From Pontivivens sp032464575 (lineage in GTDB: Bacteria; Pseudomonadota; Alphaproteobacteria; Rhodobacterales; Rhodobacteraceae), in NCBI GenBank assembly GCA_032464575.1, contig JAWDKM010000001.1:310001-374000 (forward strand): DNA of 64,000 nt. Direction: 5' to 3'. A model generated the notes under the pieces. It worked only from the letters and a program-made list of their open reading frames with translations. It searched no databases and was not told the origin of the DNA. The position numbers were made by a program, and so were the translations under genes. Within the stretch, counting starts at the first letter, position 1. Every line of letters begins with the position of its first letter. Of the stretch, positions 24,750 to 35,346 are shown one piece after another.

Positions 24750-25639
24750 CACCGGTCCTGATCGCGGGGCCCACGGCCTCCGGCAAGTCGGCGCTGGCGC
24801 TCGCGATGGCCGAGCGGGACGGTGGCGCGGTCATCAATGCCGATGCGCTTCAGGTCTACGCCGACTGGCGGATGCTGACCGCGCGCCCCTCGGCGGAGGA
24901 GGAAGCGCGGGCGCCACACATGCTCTACGGTCATGTGCCGGGGTCGGTCGCCTACTCCACCGGGCAGTGGCTGCGGGAGGTGCGGGAGGCGCTGGCGGAC
25001 TGTGCCGCACAGGGCCTCCGCCCGATCATCGTCGGCGGCACCGGGCTCAATTTCACTTTGCTCACCAATGGCTTGGCCGACATTCCCGAGACGCCGCCCG
25101 AGGTGCGCGCCCGCGCCGACGCACTCGGCGCCGAGGCTCTGCGCGCCGATCTCGCCGCCCGCGATCCGGCGACGCTCGCCGCCATCGACGCGGCCAATCC
25201 GATGCGGGTGCAGCGCGCGTGGGAGGTCTTGGAGGCGACCGGCCGCCCCCTTATCGACTGGCAGGCGGAGACGCCGCCGCCGCTCCTGCCGCTGGCCGAG
25301 ACCGTGCCGCTGGTCCTGCGCCCCGACATCCCCTGGCTCAACGCCCATATTGCCGCGCGCTTCGACCAGATGCTGGCGGGTGGCGCGCTGGAGGAGGCTC
25401 GCGCCGCCCTGCCTGGCTGGGACCCGGCGCGCCCCTCGGCCAAGGCGCTCGGCGCGCCGGAACTGATCGCCCATCTGCGCGGCGAGATCACGCTGGCGGA
25501 GGCCCGCGACCGCGCCGTCACCCTCACCCGGCAATATGCCAAGCGTCAGCGGACGTGGTTCCGCAACCGGATGAAGGACTGGCGAGTGCTCGATATCGGG
25601 CCGGAGACGCGGCTTTCGGACCTGCTCGCGGCGGTCTGA
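24746..25639 (+). CDS. miaA: tRNA dimethylallyltransferase
   Basis: MiaA adds dimethylallyl to A37 of tRNAs reading UNN codons. The 297-residue protein has the P-loop GPTASGKS (residues 8-15), INADALQVYADWRMLTARPS, the VGGTGLNF loop and the C-terminal TRQYAKRQRTWFRNRM. The start is GTG 24746, overlapping the modC stop. Coupling of a tRNA modification gene to a transporter gene is odd, but trmFO follows 39 bases later, so two tRNA modification genes are adjacent. Confidence 0.96.
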   Translation: MTPVLIAGPTASGKSALALAMAERDGGAVINADALQVYADWRMLTARPSAEEEARAPHMLYGHVPGSVAYSTGQWLREVREALADCAAQGLRPIIVGGTGLNFTLLTNGLADIPETPPEVRARADALGAEALRADLAARDPATLAAIDAANPMRVQRAWEVLEATGRPLIDWQAETPPPLLPLAETVPLVLRPDIPWLNAHIAARFDQMLAGGALEEARAALPGWDPARPSAKALGAPELIAHLRGEITLAEARDRAVTLTRQYAKRQRTWFRNRMKDWRVLDIGPETRLSDLLAAV

Positions 25640-25678
25640 CCCCTTCCCCTCGGCGCGCGGCTCACGTATCTGACGCCC

Positions 25679-27049
25679 ATGACCCAACCGATCCATATCA
25701 TCGGCGGCGGCATGGCGGGCTCCGAAGCCGCCTGGCAGGCCGCATCGCTCGGCGTTCCCGTGGTACTGCATGAGATGCGGCCCGTGGTGGAGACCTTCGC
25801 GCACCAGACGCAGGGGCTGGCGGAGCTCGTCTGCTCCAACTCCTTCCGCTCCGACGATGACGAGAGCAACGCGGTGGGCCTCCTGCATTGGGAAATGCGG
25901 CAGGCCGGCGGGCTGATCATGGAGATGGGGGACAAGCATTCGATCCCCGCGGGCGGGGCGCTGGCCGTGGACCGCGACGCCTTTTCGGACGAGGTCACGG
26001 CCCGGCTGGAAGCGCATCCGCTCGTGACCATCGAGCGGGGCGAGATCGCAGGGCTGCCGCCCGAAGACTGGGACAGCGTGATCGTCGCCACCGGCCCCTT
26101 AACCTCGCCCGCGCTGGCCGAGGCGGTGCTGGAGCTGACGGGCGAGGAAAGCCTTGCCTTCTTCGATGCAATCGCTCCGATCGTCCACGCCGACAGCATC
26201 GATCTGTCGAAGGCGTGGTTCCAGTCCCGCTACGACAAAGGCGAGACGGAGGAGGAGCGGACCGCCTACCTCAACTGCCCAATGGACCAGGCGCAATACG
26301 AGGCGTTTATCGACGCGCTGCTCGAAGCGCCCAAGACCGAGTTCAAGGAGTGGGAGAAGGACACCCCCTATTTCGACGCCTGCCTGCCCATCGAGGTGAT
26401 GGCGGAGCGCGGGCGCGAAACCCTGCGCTGGGGGCCGATGAAGCCGGTGGGGCTGACCAATCCGCATGCCCCGGACGTGAAGCCGCATGCGGTGGTGCAG
26501 TTGCGGCGGGAGAACGCGCTCGGCACGCTCTACAACATCGTCGGCTTCCAGACCAAGATGAAGTACGGCGCGCAAACCGATGTTTTCCGGTCCATTCCGG
26601 GGCTGGAGAATGCCGAGTTCGCCCGACTCGGCGGCATTCACCGCAACACGTTCCTGAATTCGCCGCGGCTGCTCGACGGGCGGATGCGGCTGCGCGCGCG
26701 GACGTCGCTGCGCTTCGCCGGTCAGGTCACGGGCGTCGAGGGCTATGTGGAATCCGCCGCGATGGGCCTGCTCGCCGGACGGCTGGCAGCCTACGAGCGG
26801 CTGGGGCTGGAGATCGCGACGCCGCCGCAGACCACGGCCATCGGGGCGCTGCTGGGCCACATCACGGGTGGGGCGGAGGCGGAGACCTTCCAGCCGATGA
26901 ACGTGAATTTCGGCCTCTTCCCCCCGCTCGACGCACCCGCGAAGGGACGCCGGGGCAAGAAGGACCGCAAGATCGCCTATACCGAGCGTGCAAAGGCGGA
27001 CTGGCAAGCGTGGCTCGCGGCGCTTCCGGCGGTTCCCGCCGCGGCCTGA
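25679..27049 (+). CDS. trmFO: Methylenetetrahydrofolate-tRNA uracil-54 methyltransferase
   Basis: TrmFO makes ribothymidine 54 in tRNA with FAD and methylene-tetrahydrofolate. The 456-residue protein begins with the dinucleotide motif HIIGGGMAGSEAAW. It has the family segments ELVCSNSFRSDDDE, SIPAGGALAVDRDAFS, YLNCPMDQAQYEAF, FQTKMKYGAQTDVFR and FGLFPPL. The length is typical. Its stop overlaps the next small gene as TGATG. Confidence 0.97.
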   Translation: MTQPIHIIGGGMAGSEAAWQAASLGVPVVLHEMRPVVETFAHQTQGLAELVCSNSFRSDDDESNAVGLLHWEMRQAGGLIMEMGDKHSIPAGGALAVDRDAFSDEVTARLEAHPLVTIERGEIAGLPPEDWDSVIVATGPLTSPALAEAVLELTGEESLAFFDAIAPIVHADSIDLSKAWFQSRYDKGETEEERTAYLNCPMDQAQYEAFIDALLEAPKTEFKEWEKDTPYFDACLPIEVMAERGRETLRWGPMKPVGLTNPHAPDVKPHAVVQLRRENALGTLYNIVGFQTKMKYGAQTDVFRSIPGLENAEFARLGGIHRNTFLNSPRLLDGRMRLRARTSLRFAGQVTGVEGYVESAAMGLLAGRLAAYERLGLEIATPPQTTAIGALLGHITGGAEAETFQPMNVNFGLFPPLDAPAKGRRGKKDRKIAYTERAKADWQAWLAALPAVPAAA

Positions 27050-27375
27050 TGAAGACGGTTATGGTCGTCGATGGCGCGCTCAACTGCGCTTATGATTGCT
27101 TCGCAGCGGATGAGGAGCTGTTCGCCGCGCTGTTTCCCGGCGACGGACAGGACATCGAGTTCATCGAAGATTTTCAGGACCGCACCGACGGCCGCTGGGA
27201 TGACAGCCTGTCCGCCATGTGGGCGAGCCCTCTCGACCGAAAGCAGCTTCGCGGCATCGACGGGATCCTGTTCTACGGGCTTCCGGAAAAGAAGCCGTTC
27301 TATCCGAACAAGCGCGACACCGATCTGGATGGCCGAGGCCGCGGGTTCAACCTCTCGGACCTCCGGGCGAACTGA
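27049..27375 (+). CDS. Small conserved-looking hypothetical protein
   Basis: The 108-residue product is acidic, cytoplasmic and without membrane segments. It reads MKTVMVVDGALNCAYDCF at the start and ends with GIDGILFYGLPEKKPFYPNKRDTDLDGRGRGFN, a charged tail. The start codon overlaps the trmFO stop, so translation is coupled. I do not recognise a family. The coding bias and coupling make it a real gene; its link to tRNA modification is only positional. Confidence 0.75.
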   Translation: MKTVMVVDGALNCAYDCFAADEELFAALFPGDGQDIEFIEDFQDRTDGRWDDSLSAMWASPLDRKQLRGIDGILFYGLPEKKPFYPNKRDTDLDGRGRGFNLSDLRAN

Positions 27376-27419
27376 ACGCCCAAAAACCTCGGATGCGCTT
27401 CGGGTGTATCTGCTCCGGA

Positions 27420-27519
27420 ACCGTCCCGGCCGTAGCGCCGGGACCTTTCGCAAGCTTTTGCCGCCATGCCGATGCAGGCGCGCCGCTCGAAAAGGCCCCG
27501 GATCGGGTCCGGGGCGGTT
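27420..27519 (+). repeat. Dispersed two-hairpin repeat, copy B
   Basis: Hairpin one pairs GTCCCGGC (27423-27430) with GCCGGGAC (27437-27444). Hairpin two pairs GCCCCGGA (27495-27502) with TCCGGGGC (27508-27515). A degenerate extra hairpin one (CATCCCAGCCGAGGCGCCGAG) follows at about 27529. The spacer between the hairpins is about 50 bases, longer than in copies C and D. The copy fills most of the gap between the small gene at 27049 and the methyltransferase. Confidence 0.88.
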
Positions 27520-27649
27520 CGTCGCTAACCATCCCAGCCGAGGCGCCGAGACCTGCTTCGGCTCCGCGTCATCGCCCCGCGTTCGTTTCCCATGTCAACT
27601 TTTGGACATAACGTCCGCCACCGCTTATCCTTTGTGTCAGGAGGCGGCG

Positions 27650-28255
27650 ATGGCGGACAAGTTTCTCGACAAGGTCTACGAGATCGACGGCAGTACGGAG
27701 GAGCTCTACACCGACTGGGCGGCGAGCTATGATGCGGAGGTGGCCGAGGCGGGCTATGCCACGCCGGGCCGCTGTGCCAAGGCGCTCGCGAGCGTGGCCG
27801 AGGACAAGGCGGCTCCCCTCATCGATGTGGGCTGCGGTACGGGCCTCGGCGGTCTCGCGCTGCGGCTGGAGGGGTTCGAGACGCTCGACGGGCTCGACCT
27901 GACGCGGGCCATGCTCGACCGGGCGGCGGAGCGCGGCATCTATCGCGAGCTGATCCGGGCGGATGCGGGGGAGCTTCCCTTCGAGGCGGGGGACTACGCG
28001 AACGCGGCGGCCATCGGGCTCTTCAGCCCCGATCATGCCCCCGCCGGAACAATCGATGCAGTCCTCGAACGCTTGCCGCGGGGCGGGCATTTCGTGTTTT
28101 CGCTGAACGACCATGCGCTTGCGGAGCGAAGCTACGAGCAGCGCATCATGGCATGGACGGATGCGGGTGCAGCGCGCTGCGTCTTCCGCGAGTACGGGGA
28201 GCACCTGCCGGCGCGCGATCTGAAATCGACGGTCTATGTTCTGCGCAGGAGTTGA
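27650..28255 (+). CDS. Class I SAM-dependent methyltransferase
   Basis: The 201-residue protein has motif I as LIDVGCGTGLGGLALRLEGF near residues 57-76, acidic motif II DGLDLTRAML, and a post-motif NAAAIGLFSPDH. The fold is the Rossmann-like methyltransferase type seen in Williams-Beuren-like proteins. ATG 27650 has a strong AGGAGG five bases upstream; the longer open frame runs through the repeat. The methyl acceptor is unknown. Its end overlaps gluQRS by 20 bases in another frame. Confidence 0.88.
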   Translation: MADKFLDKVYEIDGSTEELYTDWAASYDAEVAEAGYATPGRCAKALASVAEDKAAPLIDVGCGTGLGGLALRLEGFETLDGLDLTRAMLDRAAERGIYRELIRADAGELPFEAGDYANAAAIGLFSPDHAPAGTIDAVLERLPRGGHFVFSLNDHALAERSYEQRIMAWTDAGAARCVFREYGEHLPARDLKSTVYVLRRS

Positions 28256-29126
28256 GCGCTTTGCGCCCTCGCCTACGGGTCTGCTGCATCTGGGCCACGC
28301 CTTTTCGGTCCTGACCGCATGGCGGGCGGCGGCGGGCGGACGGTTCCTGCTGCGGATGGAGGATATCGACACCGCGCGCTCCCGCCCCGAATTCGAGGCG
28401 GCGATCCACGAGGATCTGGCCTGGCTCGGGGTGGAATGGGAGGAACCGGTCTGGCGGCAGTCGGAGCGGCTCGACCATTACGGTGCCGCAGTCGAGCGGT
28501 TGAGTGCGATGGGCCTGACCTATGCCTGCACATGTACGCGCGGCGACATCAGGGCCGCGCTGTCCGCTCCGCAGGAGGGCGTGCCGGTGCACGGACCTGA
28601 CGGGCTGGTCTATCCGGGAACGTGTCGGGACGCGGCGCAGTCGGCCGAGGGCGCTGCCATCCGGCTTCATGTCGGCCGGGCCATCGCAGCGCTGGGCGGC
28701 GACGCGGCCGTGCGGCGCCTCGCCTTCACCGAGCTGGCCGCCGGAGATCGGGGCGAGCGCGGAGAGATCGCCCTCGACCCCGATCTGCTTCGGCACGGGA
28801 TCGGGGACATCGTGCTGGCGCGGCGCGATATCGGCACTTCCTACCACGTCGCGGTGGTGGTCGATGACGCCGCACAAGGAGTGACGCATGTGACGCGGGG
28901 GTGCGATCTGTTCCCGGCGACCCCGATCCACCGGCTGCTGCAGGCGCTGCTCGGCCTGCCCGTCCCGCTCTACCGCCACCACCGGCTGATCCGGGACGAG
29001 GCCGGCAAGCGCCTCGCCAAGCGGGATGACGCGCGGGCGATCCGCACCTACCGTGAGGCGGGCTGGACGCGGGAGGATGTCATGCACGCCGTCGGGATCG
29101 AGCCGTGCGACCGCGCCGCTTCCTGA
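28236..29126 (+). CDS. gluQRS: Glutamyl-Q tRNA(Asp) synthetase
   Basis: GluQRS attaches glutamate to queuosine 34 of tRNA(Asp). The 296-residue protein has the class I signature FAPSPTGLLHLGHAFS and the KMSKS counterpart GKRLAKRDDA. Zinc ligands are in YACTCTR and YPGTCRD. It lacks the anticodon-binding domain of full GltX, as expected for this family. ATG 28236 lies inside the end of the methyltransferase gene, so the two are coupled. Confidence 0.95.
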   Translation: MFCAGVERFAPSPTGLLHLGHAFSVLTAWRAAAGGRFLLRMEDIDTARSRPEFEAAIHEDLAWLGVEWEEPVWRQSERLDHYGAAVERLSAMGLTYACTCTRGDIRAALSAPQEGVPVHGPDGLVYPGTCRDAAQSAEGAAIRLHVGRAIAALGGDAAVRRLAFTELAAGDRGERGEIALDPDLLRHGIGDIVLARRDIGTSYHVAVVVDDAAQGVTHVTRGCDLFPATPIHRLLQALLGLPVPLYRHHRLIRDEAGKRLAKRDDARAIRTYREAGWTREDVMHAVGIEPCDRAAS

Positions 29127-29443
29127 TCCTCGCGGCATTCGGGGCGACCCCGCTCGCAGCCGACGTGACCCTCCCACAGATCGCCGCCGGTCTGCCGGAT
29201 CAGGTGGCGGAGGCCAACGCGGCGTTCAACGCGCGGGTCCAGGCGCGCTTTACCCTGCCGCTGGCGGAGGATGACCTCGTCGCGGCGCTCGAGGCGGACG
29301 GCTTCGCCGTGGATCGGACCGTGAGCTTCGCCGATATTGAGCGGCGCGATGGCCTCTGCCTGCGGCGCTACCGGGTCGTCTGGAACAACGAGGGCGGCAC
29401 GGTGGATGCGATCGGCGGTGCCTACGGGCTGGTGTGCCCGTGA
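29105..29443 (+). CDS. Small secreted hypothetical protein
   Basis: The 112-residue product has a basic start and a signal peptide (FLILAAFGATPLAAD, cleavage near residue 20). The mature part has VAEANAAFNARVQARFTLPLAEDDLVAALEADGFAV, then a domain with one cysteine pair (GLCLRRY and GLVCP). The GTG start at 29105 overlaps the gluQRS end by 22 bases. The stop overlaps the next gene. The helix-rich centre resembles the next gene's product, so the two are probably duplicates. Function unknown. Confidence 0.65.
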   Translation: MRPRRFLILAAFGATPLAADVTLPQIAAGLPDQVAEANAAFNARVQARFTLPLAEDDLVAALEADGFAVDRTVSFADIERRDGLCLRRYRVVWNNEGGTVDAIGGAYGLVCP

Positions 29444-29739
29444 CGCAGGTGACCCCCATCCCGCCCCGGAGGCGCCACCCGCGGCCGATCTGGAAGCGGC
29501 CGCTCACGCTGGTGCCCGCGGCCGCGGTGATCGCCTCCGCGGTCTGGCGCGTCTGGCCCCCGCCCCCGCTGCCGCCGATCCTGCGGCATCTTCCTGCGGA
29601 TATCACCGCCGCCAACATGAAGCTCGATGCGCGCTTGGCCGCCCTCTTTTCCCGCACCCTCACCGTCGCGGCCCTCCTGGAGGGGCTGCTGGCGGAGGGC
29701 TTCGACGTCGTGCCCGAGACCGCTCACGCGCGGATCTGA
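29440..29739 (+). CDS. Small membrane-anchored hypothetical protein
   Basis: The 99-residue product has a Pro/Arg-rich cytoplasmic start, one hydrophobic helix (about residues 22-38, LTLVPAAAVIASAVWRVW), and then DITAANMKLDARLAALFSRTLTVAALLEGLLAEGFDVVPET. This last part resembles the AN-x6-AR-x4-F...GF-x-V pattern of the preceding protein. The GTG at 29440 overlaps the previous stop as GTGA; a GTG six bases earlier is possible. No family recognised. 29740-29837 holds no further gene. Confidence 0.6.
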   Translation: MTQVTPIPPRRRHPRPIWKRPLTLVPAAAVIASAVWRVWPPPPLPPILRHLPADITAANMKLDARLAALFSRTLTVAALLEGLLAEGFDVVPETAHARI

Positions 29740-29837
29740 GCACCGCGGCGCAACTGCCTCGTGATGGTACGGGTGATGTGAACTTTCGAGGACGGGACGG
29801 TCGCGACGCTAAACGGCACGGATGGGAACCGCTGCGA

Positions 29838-30200
29838 CTAGGCCTCGGGCGCCATCAGCTCGACCTCCTCACCGCCCCGCACGGCGGTGTAGAAGCAGGA
29901 GCGGCGGTTGGTGTGGCAGGCCGGGCCGGTCTGGTCCACGATCAGGAGCAGGCAGTCGCGGTCGCAATCCACCCTGAACTCGATGAGGCGCTGGACGTGG
30001 CCCGACGTCTCGCCCTTGCGCCACAGCGCCTGGCGGGAACGGGACCAGTAGGTGACCTGGCCCGTCGCCAGCGTCTCCTCGATCGAGGCGCGGTTCATCC
30101 AGGCCATCATCAGGACCTCGCCGGTCTCGGCCTGCGCGATGGCGGGGATCAGGCCGTCGGCGGTGAGGCGCAGGCTGTCGAGGTCGAATGTCGCGGTCAT
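29838..30200 (-). CDS. hisI: Phosphoribosyl-AMP cyclohydrolase
   Basis: HisI opens the purine ring of PR-AMP in histidine synthesis (third step). The 120-residue protein is the short stand-alone form without the HisE domain. It has MMAWMNRASIEETLATG, YWSRSRQALWRKGETSG and the metal site DCDRDCLLLIVDQTGPACHT. The C-terminus RRSCFY carries a further family cysteine. It is divergent from the Fe-S scaffold gene. Confidence 0.96.
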   Translation of the reverse strand: MTATFDLDSLRLTADGLIPAIAQAETGEVLMMAWMNRASIEETLATGQVTYWSRSRQALWRKGETSGHVQRLIEFRVDCDRDCLLLIVDQTGPACHTNRRSCFYTAVRGGEEVELMAPEA

Positions 30201-30236
30201 GGCTCGGCCCTTTTCATGTCGGTATGCGGCGTCTAG

Positions 30237-30255
30237 TTAAGTGAGTGCTTACTGA
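30237..30255. promoter_or_regulatory. Imperfect palindrome between hisI and the Fe-S gene
   Basis: TTAAGTGAGTGCTTACTGA contains the arms AAGTGAG and CTTACTG, which match at five of seven bases when inverted. The form resembles operators of TetR-type regulators. It lies in the 70-base divergent space, 16 bases before the downstream start. No TetR gene is nearby, so any regulator would act from elsewhere. Confidence 0.35.
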
Positions 30256-30270
30256 CAATCGAGGCCCGCG

Positions 30271-30726
30271 ATGTCCGACGACATGATGAAGCTCTACTCG
30301 CAGCGCATCCTCGCGCTGGCCGCCGACATTCCGCATCGCGAGCGGCTGGAGAGCCCGCAGGCCACCGTGACCCGGCGCTCACCGCTGTGCGGCTCCACCG
30401 TGACCGTCGATCTCGATGTCGAGGACGGGCGGATCACGCGGTTCGGGCAGGACGTGAAGGCCTGCGCGCTCGGACAATCCTCCGCCGCCGTGTTCGCCGC
30501 CCAGGCCGTCGGCCGGACACTGGAGGAGGTGCGGACCGCGCGCGACCAGCTCCGCGCGATGCTGAAGGACGACGGTCCGGTGCCCGACGCGCCCTTCGAC
30601 GGGTACGAGGCGCTGAGCCCCGCGCGCGACTACCGCAACCGCCATGCCTCGATCCTGCTGGTGCCCGAGGCGACGGTGGAGGCGATGGAGAGCCTTGCAG
30701 ACAAAAAAGTCGCCGCAACCTCCTAG
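30271..30726 (+). CDS. NifU/IscU-like iron-sulfur cluster scaffold protein
   Basis: The 151-residue protein resembles the NifU N-terminal/IscU family, which holds nascent Fe-S clusters. It has SPLCGSTVTVDLDVEDGRITRFGQDVKACALGQSSAAVF with two of the three usual cysteines (CGS and KACALGQSS). A later stretch EALSPARDYRNRHASILLVPEAT aligns to the third region, but no cysteine is seen there. A missing third cysteine is known in some alphaproteobacterial members, so it may be a variant scaffold. Start ATG 30271 is clear. Confidence 0.85.
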   Translation: MSDDMMKLYSQRILALAADIPHRERLESPQATVTRRSPLCGSTVTVDLDVEDGRITRFGQDVKACALGQSSAAVFAAQAVGRTLEEVRTARDQLRAMLKDDGPVPDAPFDGYEALSPARDYRNRHASILLVPEATVEAMESLADKKVAATS

Positions 30727-30813
30727 AGGTGCGGCGACAGTGGGGCGAAGACCAGCCCACACCAGCCAGAGGCGGCCGTGGGACAGGCGGGCCGGGGTCC
30801 TTCGGCGGTCAGC

Positions 30814-30924
30814 TCAGAGCATCAGGGACGAGACGATCATGACGCAGATCGCGGCGAGGCCGATGGCGTCGCCCACCATGTGCGTGCGGTTCGCTTGGGC
30901 AGTGTGGATCAGGCGGGCGATCAT
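30814..30924 (-). CDS. 36-residue single-helix membrane protein behind LexA-type boxes
   Basis: The protein begins MIARLIHTAQANRTHMVG and continues into one hydrophobic helix (DAIGLAAICVMIVSSLML), so it should sit in the inner membrane with a short basic cytoplasmic N-terminus. GGAG lies nine bases before ATG 30924. A GTTC-N7-GTTC box at 30961-30975 and a weaker one at 30940-30954 lie just upstream. In Caulobacter an SOS-induced small membrane protein (SidA) blocks division; sequence likeness to it cannot be claimed here. It is a small gene easy to miss. No gene is seen in the rest of 30727-31017. Confidence 0.65.
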   Translation of the reverse strand: MIARLIHTAQANRTHMVGDAIGLAAICVMIVSSLML

Positions 30925-30939
30925 GGCGGCTCTCCGGTC

Positions 30940-30975
30940 GTTCTCTCCTGTTGCCTTAACGTTCTCTTAAAGTTC
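30940..30975. promoter_or_regulatory. LexA-type boxes (one perfect, one partial)
   Basis: GTTCTCTTAAAGTTC at 30961-30975 is a perfect GTTC-N7-GTTC, the alphaproteobacterial LexA consensus. GTTCTCTCCTGTTGC at 30940-30954 fits at six of eight bases, 21 bases away, which is two helical turns. A further GAAC-N6-GAAC pair occurs at 30998-31011. They lie 37 and 16 bases upstream of the small membrane protein start on the minus strand. Confidence 0.7.
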
Positions 30976-31017
30976 GAGTCGCGTCAACGAAAAATGAGAA
31001 CAAAAGCGAACACCCTG

Positions 31018-33105
<2,088 letters not shown>

Positions 33106-33177
33106 GCCGCCATCTGCCGCGATGGTCCGACCGCGCGCAAGCGCCGCGGTTGGGTTTTGCGGAGGCGCGCCATCAGA

Positions 33178-35283
33178 TCAGCCGATGAGCGCGAGCCAGT
33201 CATCCTCGCTCAGGATCTCGACCCCGAGCTCGCGCGCCTTCGTCTCCTTCGAGCCGGCGCCCGGCCCCGCGATCACGATGTCGGTCTTCTTGGACACGGA
33301 GCCGGAGACCTTGGCGCCGAGCGCCTCGGCCCGCGCCTTCGCCTCGGCCCGCGTCATCTTCTCCAGCGTGCCGGTGAAGACGACGATCCTGCCAGCGACG
33401 GGCGAGCCCTCGGTGGCCGGGGCGGCGACATCCTCGACGGTGAGATAGGCGAGCAGGTTGTCGAGCAGGTCCTTCGCGGCGGGCTCTGCGAAGAAATCGG
33501 CGATGGCCTCCGCCAGCACCGGGCCGACGCCGTCGATGGCGATCAGCTCGGCTCGCTCGGCACTCTCGGGCACGGCGGCCTCCATTGCGTCGCGGAACGC
33601 GGTCCAGTTGCCGTAGTGGCGGGCGAGGAGCATCGCCGTCGTCTCGCCCACATGGCGGATGCCGAGGCCGAAGATCAGGCGGTTGAGCGGGATCGTGCGC
33701 CGCTCCCGGATCGCGGCGAAGAGGTTCTGCGCCGACTTCTCGCCCCAGCCCTCGCGGTTCTTGAGCTGGCGCAGGCCGGCGCCGTAGCGTTCTTCCAGCG
33801 CGAAGATGTCGGCGGGGGTGCGGATCCATTTGTCCTCGTAGAACGCCTCGACCTGCTTGGCGCCCAGTCCCTCGATGTCGAAGGCCATGCGGGAGACGAA
33901 ATGCTTCAGCTTCTCCACCGCCTGCGCCGGACAGATCAGCGCGCCGGTGCAGCGGTGGACCGCTTCGCCGGGCCCGCGGATCGCGGGGGAGCCGCAGGCG
34001 GGGCACTTCTCTGGAAAGGCGTAAGGCTTCGCGTCCGCTGGACGGCGGTTGAGGATCACGTCGCGGACCTTGGGGATCACGTCGCCGGCGCGGTAGATTT
34101 CCACCGTGTCGCCGACGCGGATGTCGCGCCCCTCGCGGATCGGCTCGCCCTTGCTGTCGCGCCCGGCGATGTAGTCGGCGTTGTGCAGTGTGGCGTTGGA
34201 GACGACGACGCCGCCTACGGTGACAGGGTCGAGCCGCGCGACGGGCGAGAGCGCGCCGGTGCGGCCGACCTGGATCTCGATCCCCGTCAACGTGGTGACG
34301 GCGACCTCCGCCGGGAACTTGTGCGCCGTTGCCCAACGGGGGTTGTTGGAGCGGAAGCCGAGGCGGCGTTGCAGCGAGAGGTCGTCGACCTTATAAACGA
34401 CGCCGTCGATGTCGTAGCCCAGATCGGGTCGTGCGGCGGCGATCGCCTCGTAGTGTTCCAGCATCTCCTCGGCGCTTTCGCAGAGCTTCGTCAGGGGGTT
34501 GGTCTGGAACCCGAGCTGCGCGAGGCGGGCGATAGCGACGGATTGAGTTTCGGCCAGCGGCGCCGAGATCTCTCCCCAGGCATAGGCGAAGAAGCGCAGT
34601 GGACGCGCGGCGGTGATGCCCGCATCAAGCTGGCGCAGGGAGCCTGCGGCGGCGTTGCGGGGGTTGGCGAAGACCTTGTTTCCCGCCTCCTCCTGCCGTG
34701 CATTGAGGGCCTGGAAATCGGCATGGCTCATGTAGACCTCGCCTCGGACCTCCAGGATGTCGGGGGCACCGTCGAGCGTTTCGGGAATGTCGTCGATGGT
34801 CCGCGCGTTGGCGGTCACGTTCTCCCCCGTCTCCCCGTCGCCGCGGGTCGCGGCCTCGACCAGGCGACCCTGCTCGTAGCGCAGGCTGAGGGAGAGGCCA
34901 TCGATCTTCGGCTCGGCGGTGTAGGCGATGGCGTCCTCGATCCCGAGGAAGCGGCGGATACGGGCGTCGAACTCGGCAACCTCCTCGGCCTCGAAGAGGT
35001 TGGAGAGGGAGAGCATCGCGACCCGGTGGCGAACCTTGCCGAAGGCCTCAGACGGGGCCGCGCCGACCTTCTTCGACGGGCTGTCGGGTCGGACGAGATC
35101 GGGAAAGCGCGCCTCGATCGACAGCACTTCGGCCTTCAACCGGTCGTATTGCGCGTCGGAGATGATGGGGGCGTCGGCCTGGTGGTAGGCGGCGTCGGCC
35201 GCGTTCATCCGCGCGGCAAGTTCTGCGAGGCGGCGCTCCGCCTCGGCCCGGGTCAGCTCGTCGATTTCGTCTGTCCGCGCCAC
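33178..35283 (-). CDS. ligA: NAD-dependent DNA ligase
   Basis: LigA seals nicks in DNA using NAD+. The 701-residue protein has the adenylation-domain nucleophile Lys126 in EPKIDGLSL. It also has the OB fold, a four-cysteine zinc finger (CPACGSPAIRGPGEAVHRCTGALICPAQ, about residues 410-438), a helix-hairpin-helix region, and a C-terminal BRCT domain (GRIVVFTGTLEKMTRAEAK). All domains are present and the length matches the family. ctrA ends just downstream in the opposite reading sense of the window order: ctrA lies immediately upstream at 35347. Confidence 0.98.
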   Translation of the reverse strand: MARTDEIDELTRAEAERRLAELAARMNAADAAYHQADAPIISDAQYDRLKAEVLSIEARFPDLVRPDSPSKKVGAAPSEAFGKVRHRVAMLSLSNLFEAEEVAEFDARIRRFLGIEDAIAYTAEPKIDGLSLSLRYEQGRLVEAATRGDGETGENVTANARTIDDIPETLDGAPDILEVRGEVYMSHADFQALNARQEEAGNKVFANPRNAAAGSLRQLDAGITAARPLRFFAYAWGEISAPLAETQSVAIARLAQLGFQTNPLTKLCESAEEMLEHYEAIAAARPDLGYDIDGVVYKVDDLSLQRRLGFRSNNPRWATAHKFPAEVAVTTLTGIEIQVGRTGALSPVARLDPVTVGGVVVSNATLHNADYIAGRDSKGEPIREGRDIRVGDTVEIYRAGDVIPKVRDVILNRRPADAKPYAFPEKCPACGSPAIRGPGEAVHRCTGALICPAQAVEKLKHFVSRMAFDIEGLGAKQVEAFYEDKWIRTPADIFALEERYGAGLRQLKNREGWGEKSAQNLFAAIRERRTIPLNRLIFGLGIRHVGETTAMLLARHYGNWTAFRDAMEAAVPESAERAELIAIDGVGPVLAEAIADFFAEPAAKDLLDNLLAYLTVEDVAAPATEGSPVAGRIVVFTGTLEKMTRAEAKARAEALGAKVSGSVSKKTDIVIAGPGAGSKETKARELGVEILSEDDWLALIG

Positions 35284-35346
35284 GATCCGCCTCCCTGCTG
35301 GCTGGGCCTCAGGGATAGGGCGCGGTGCCCGGGCGGTCCAGCCCCG

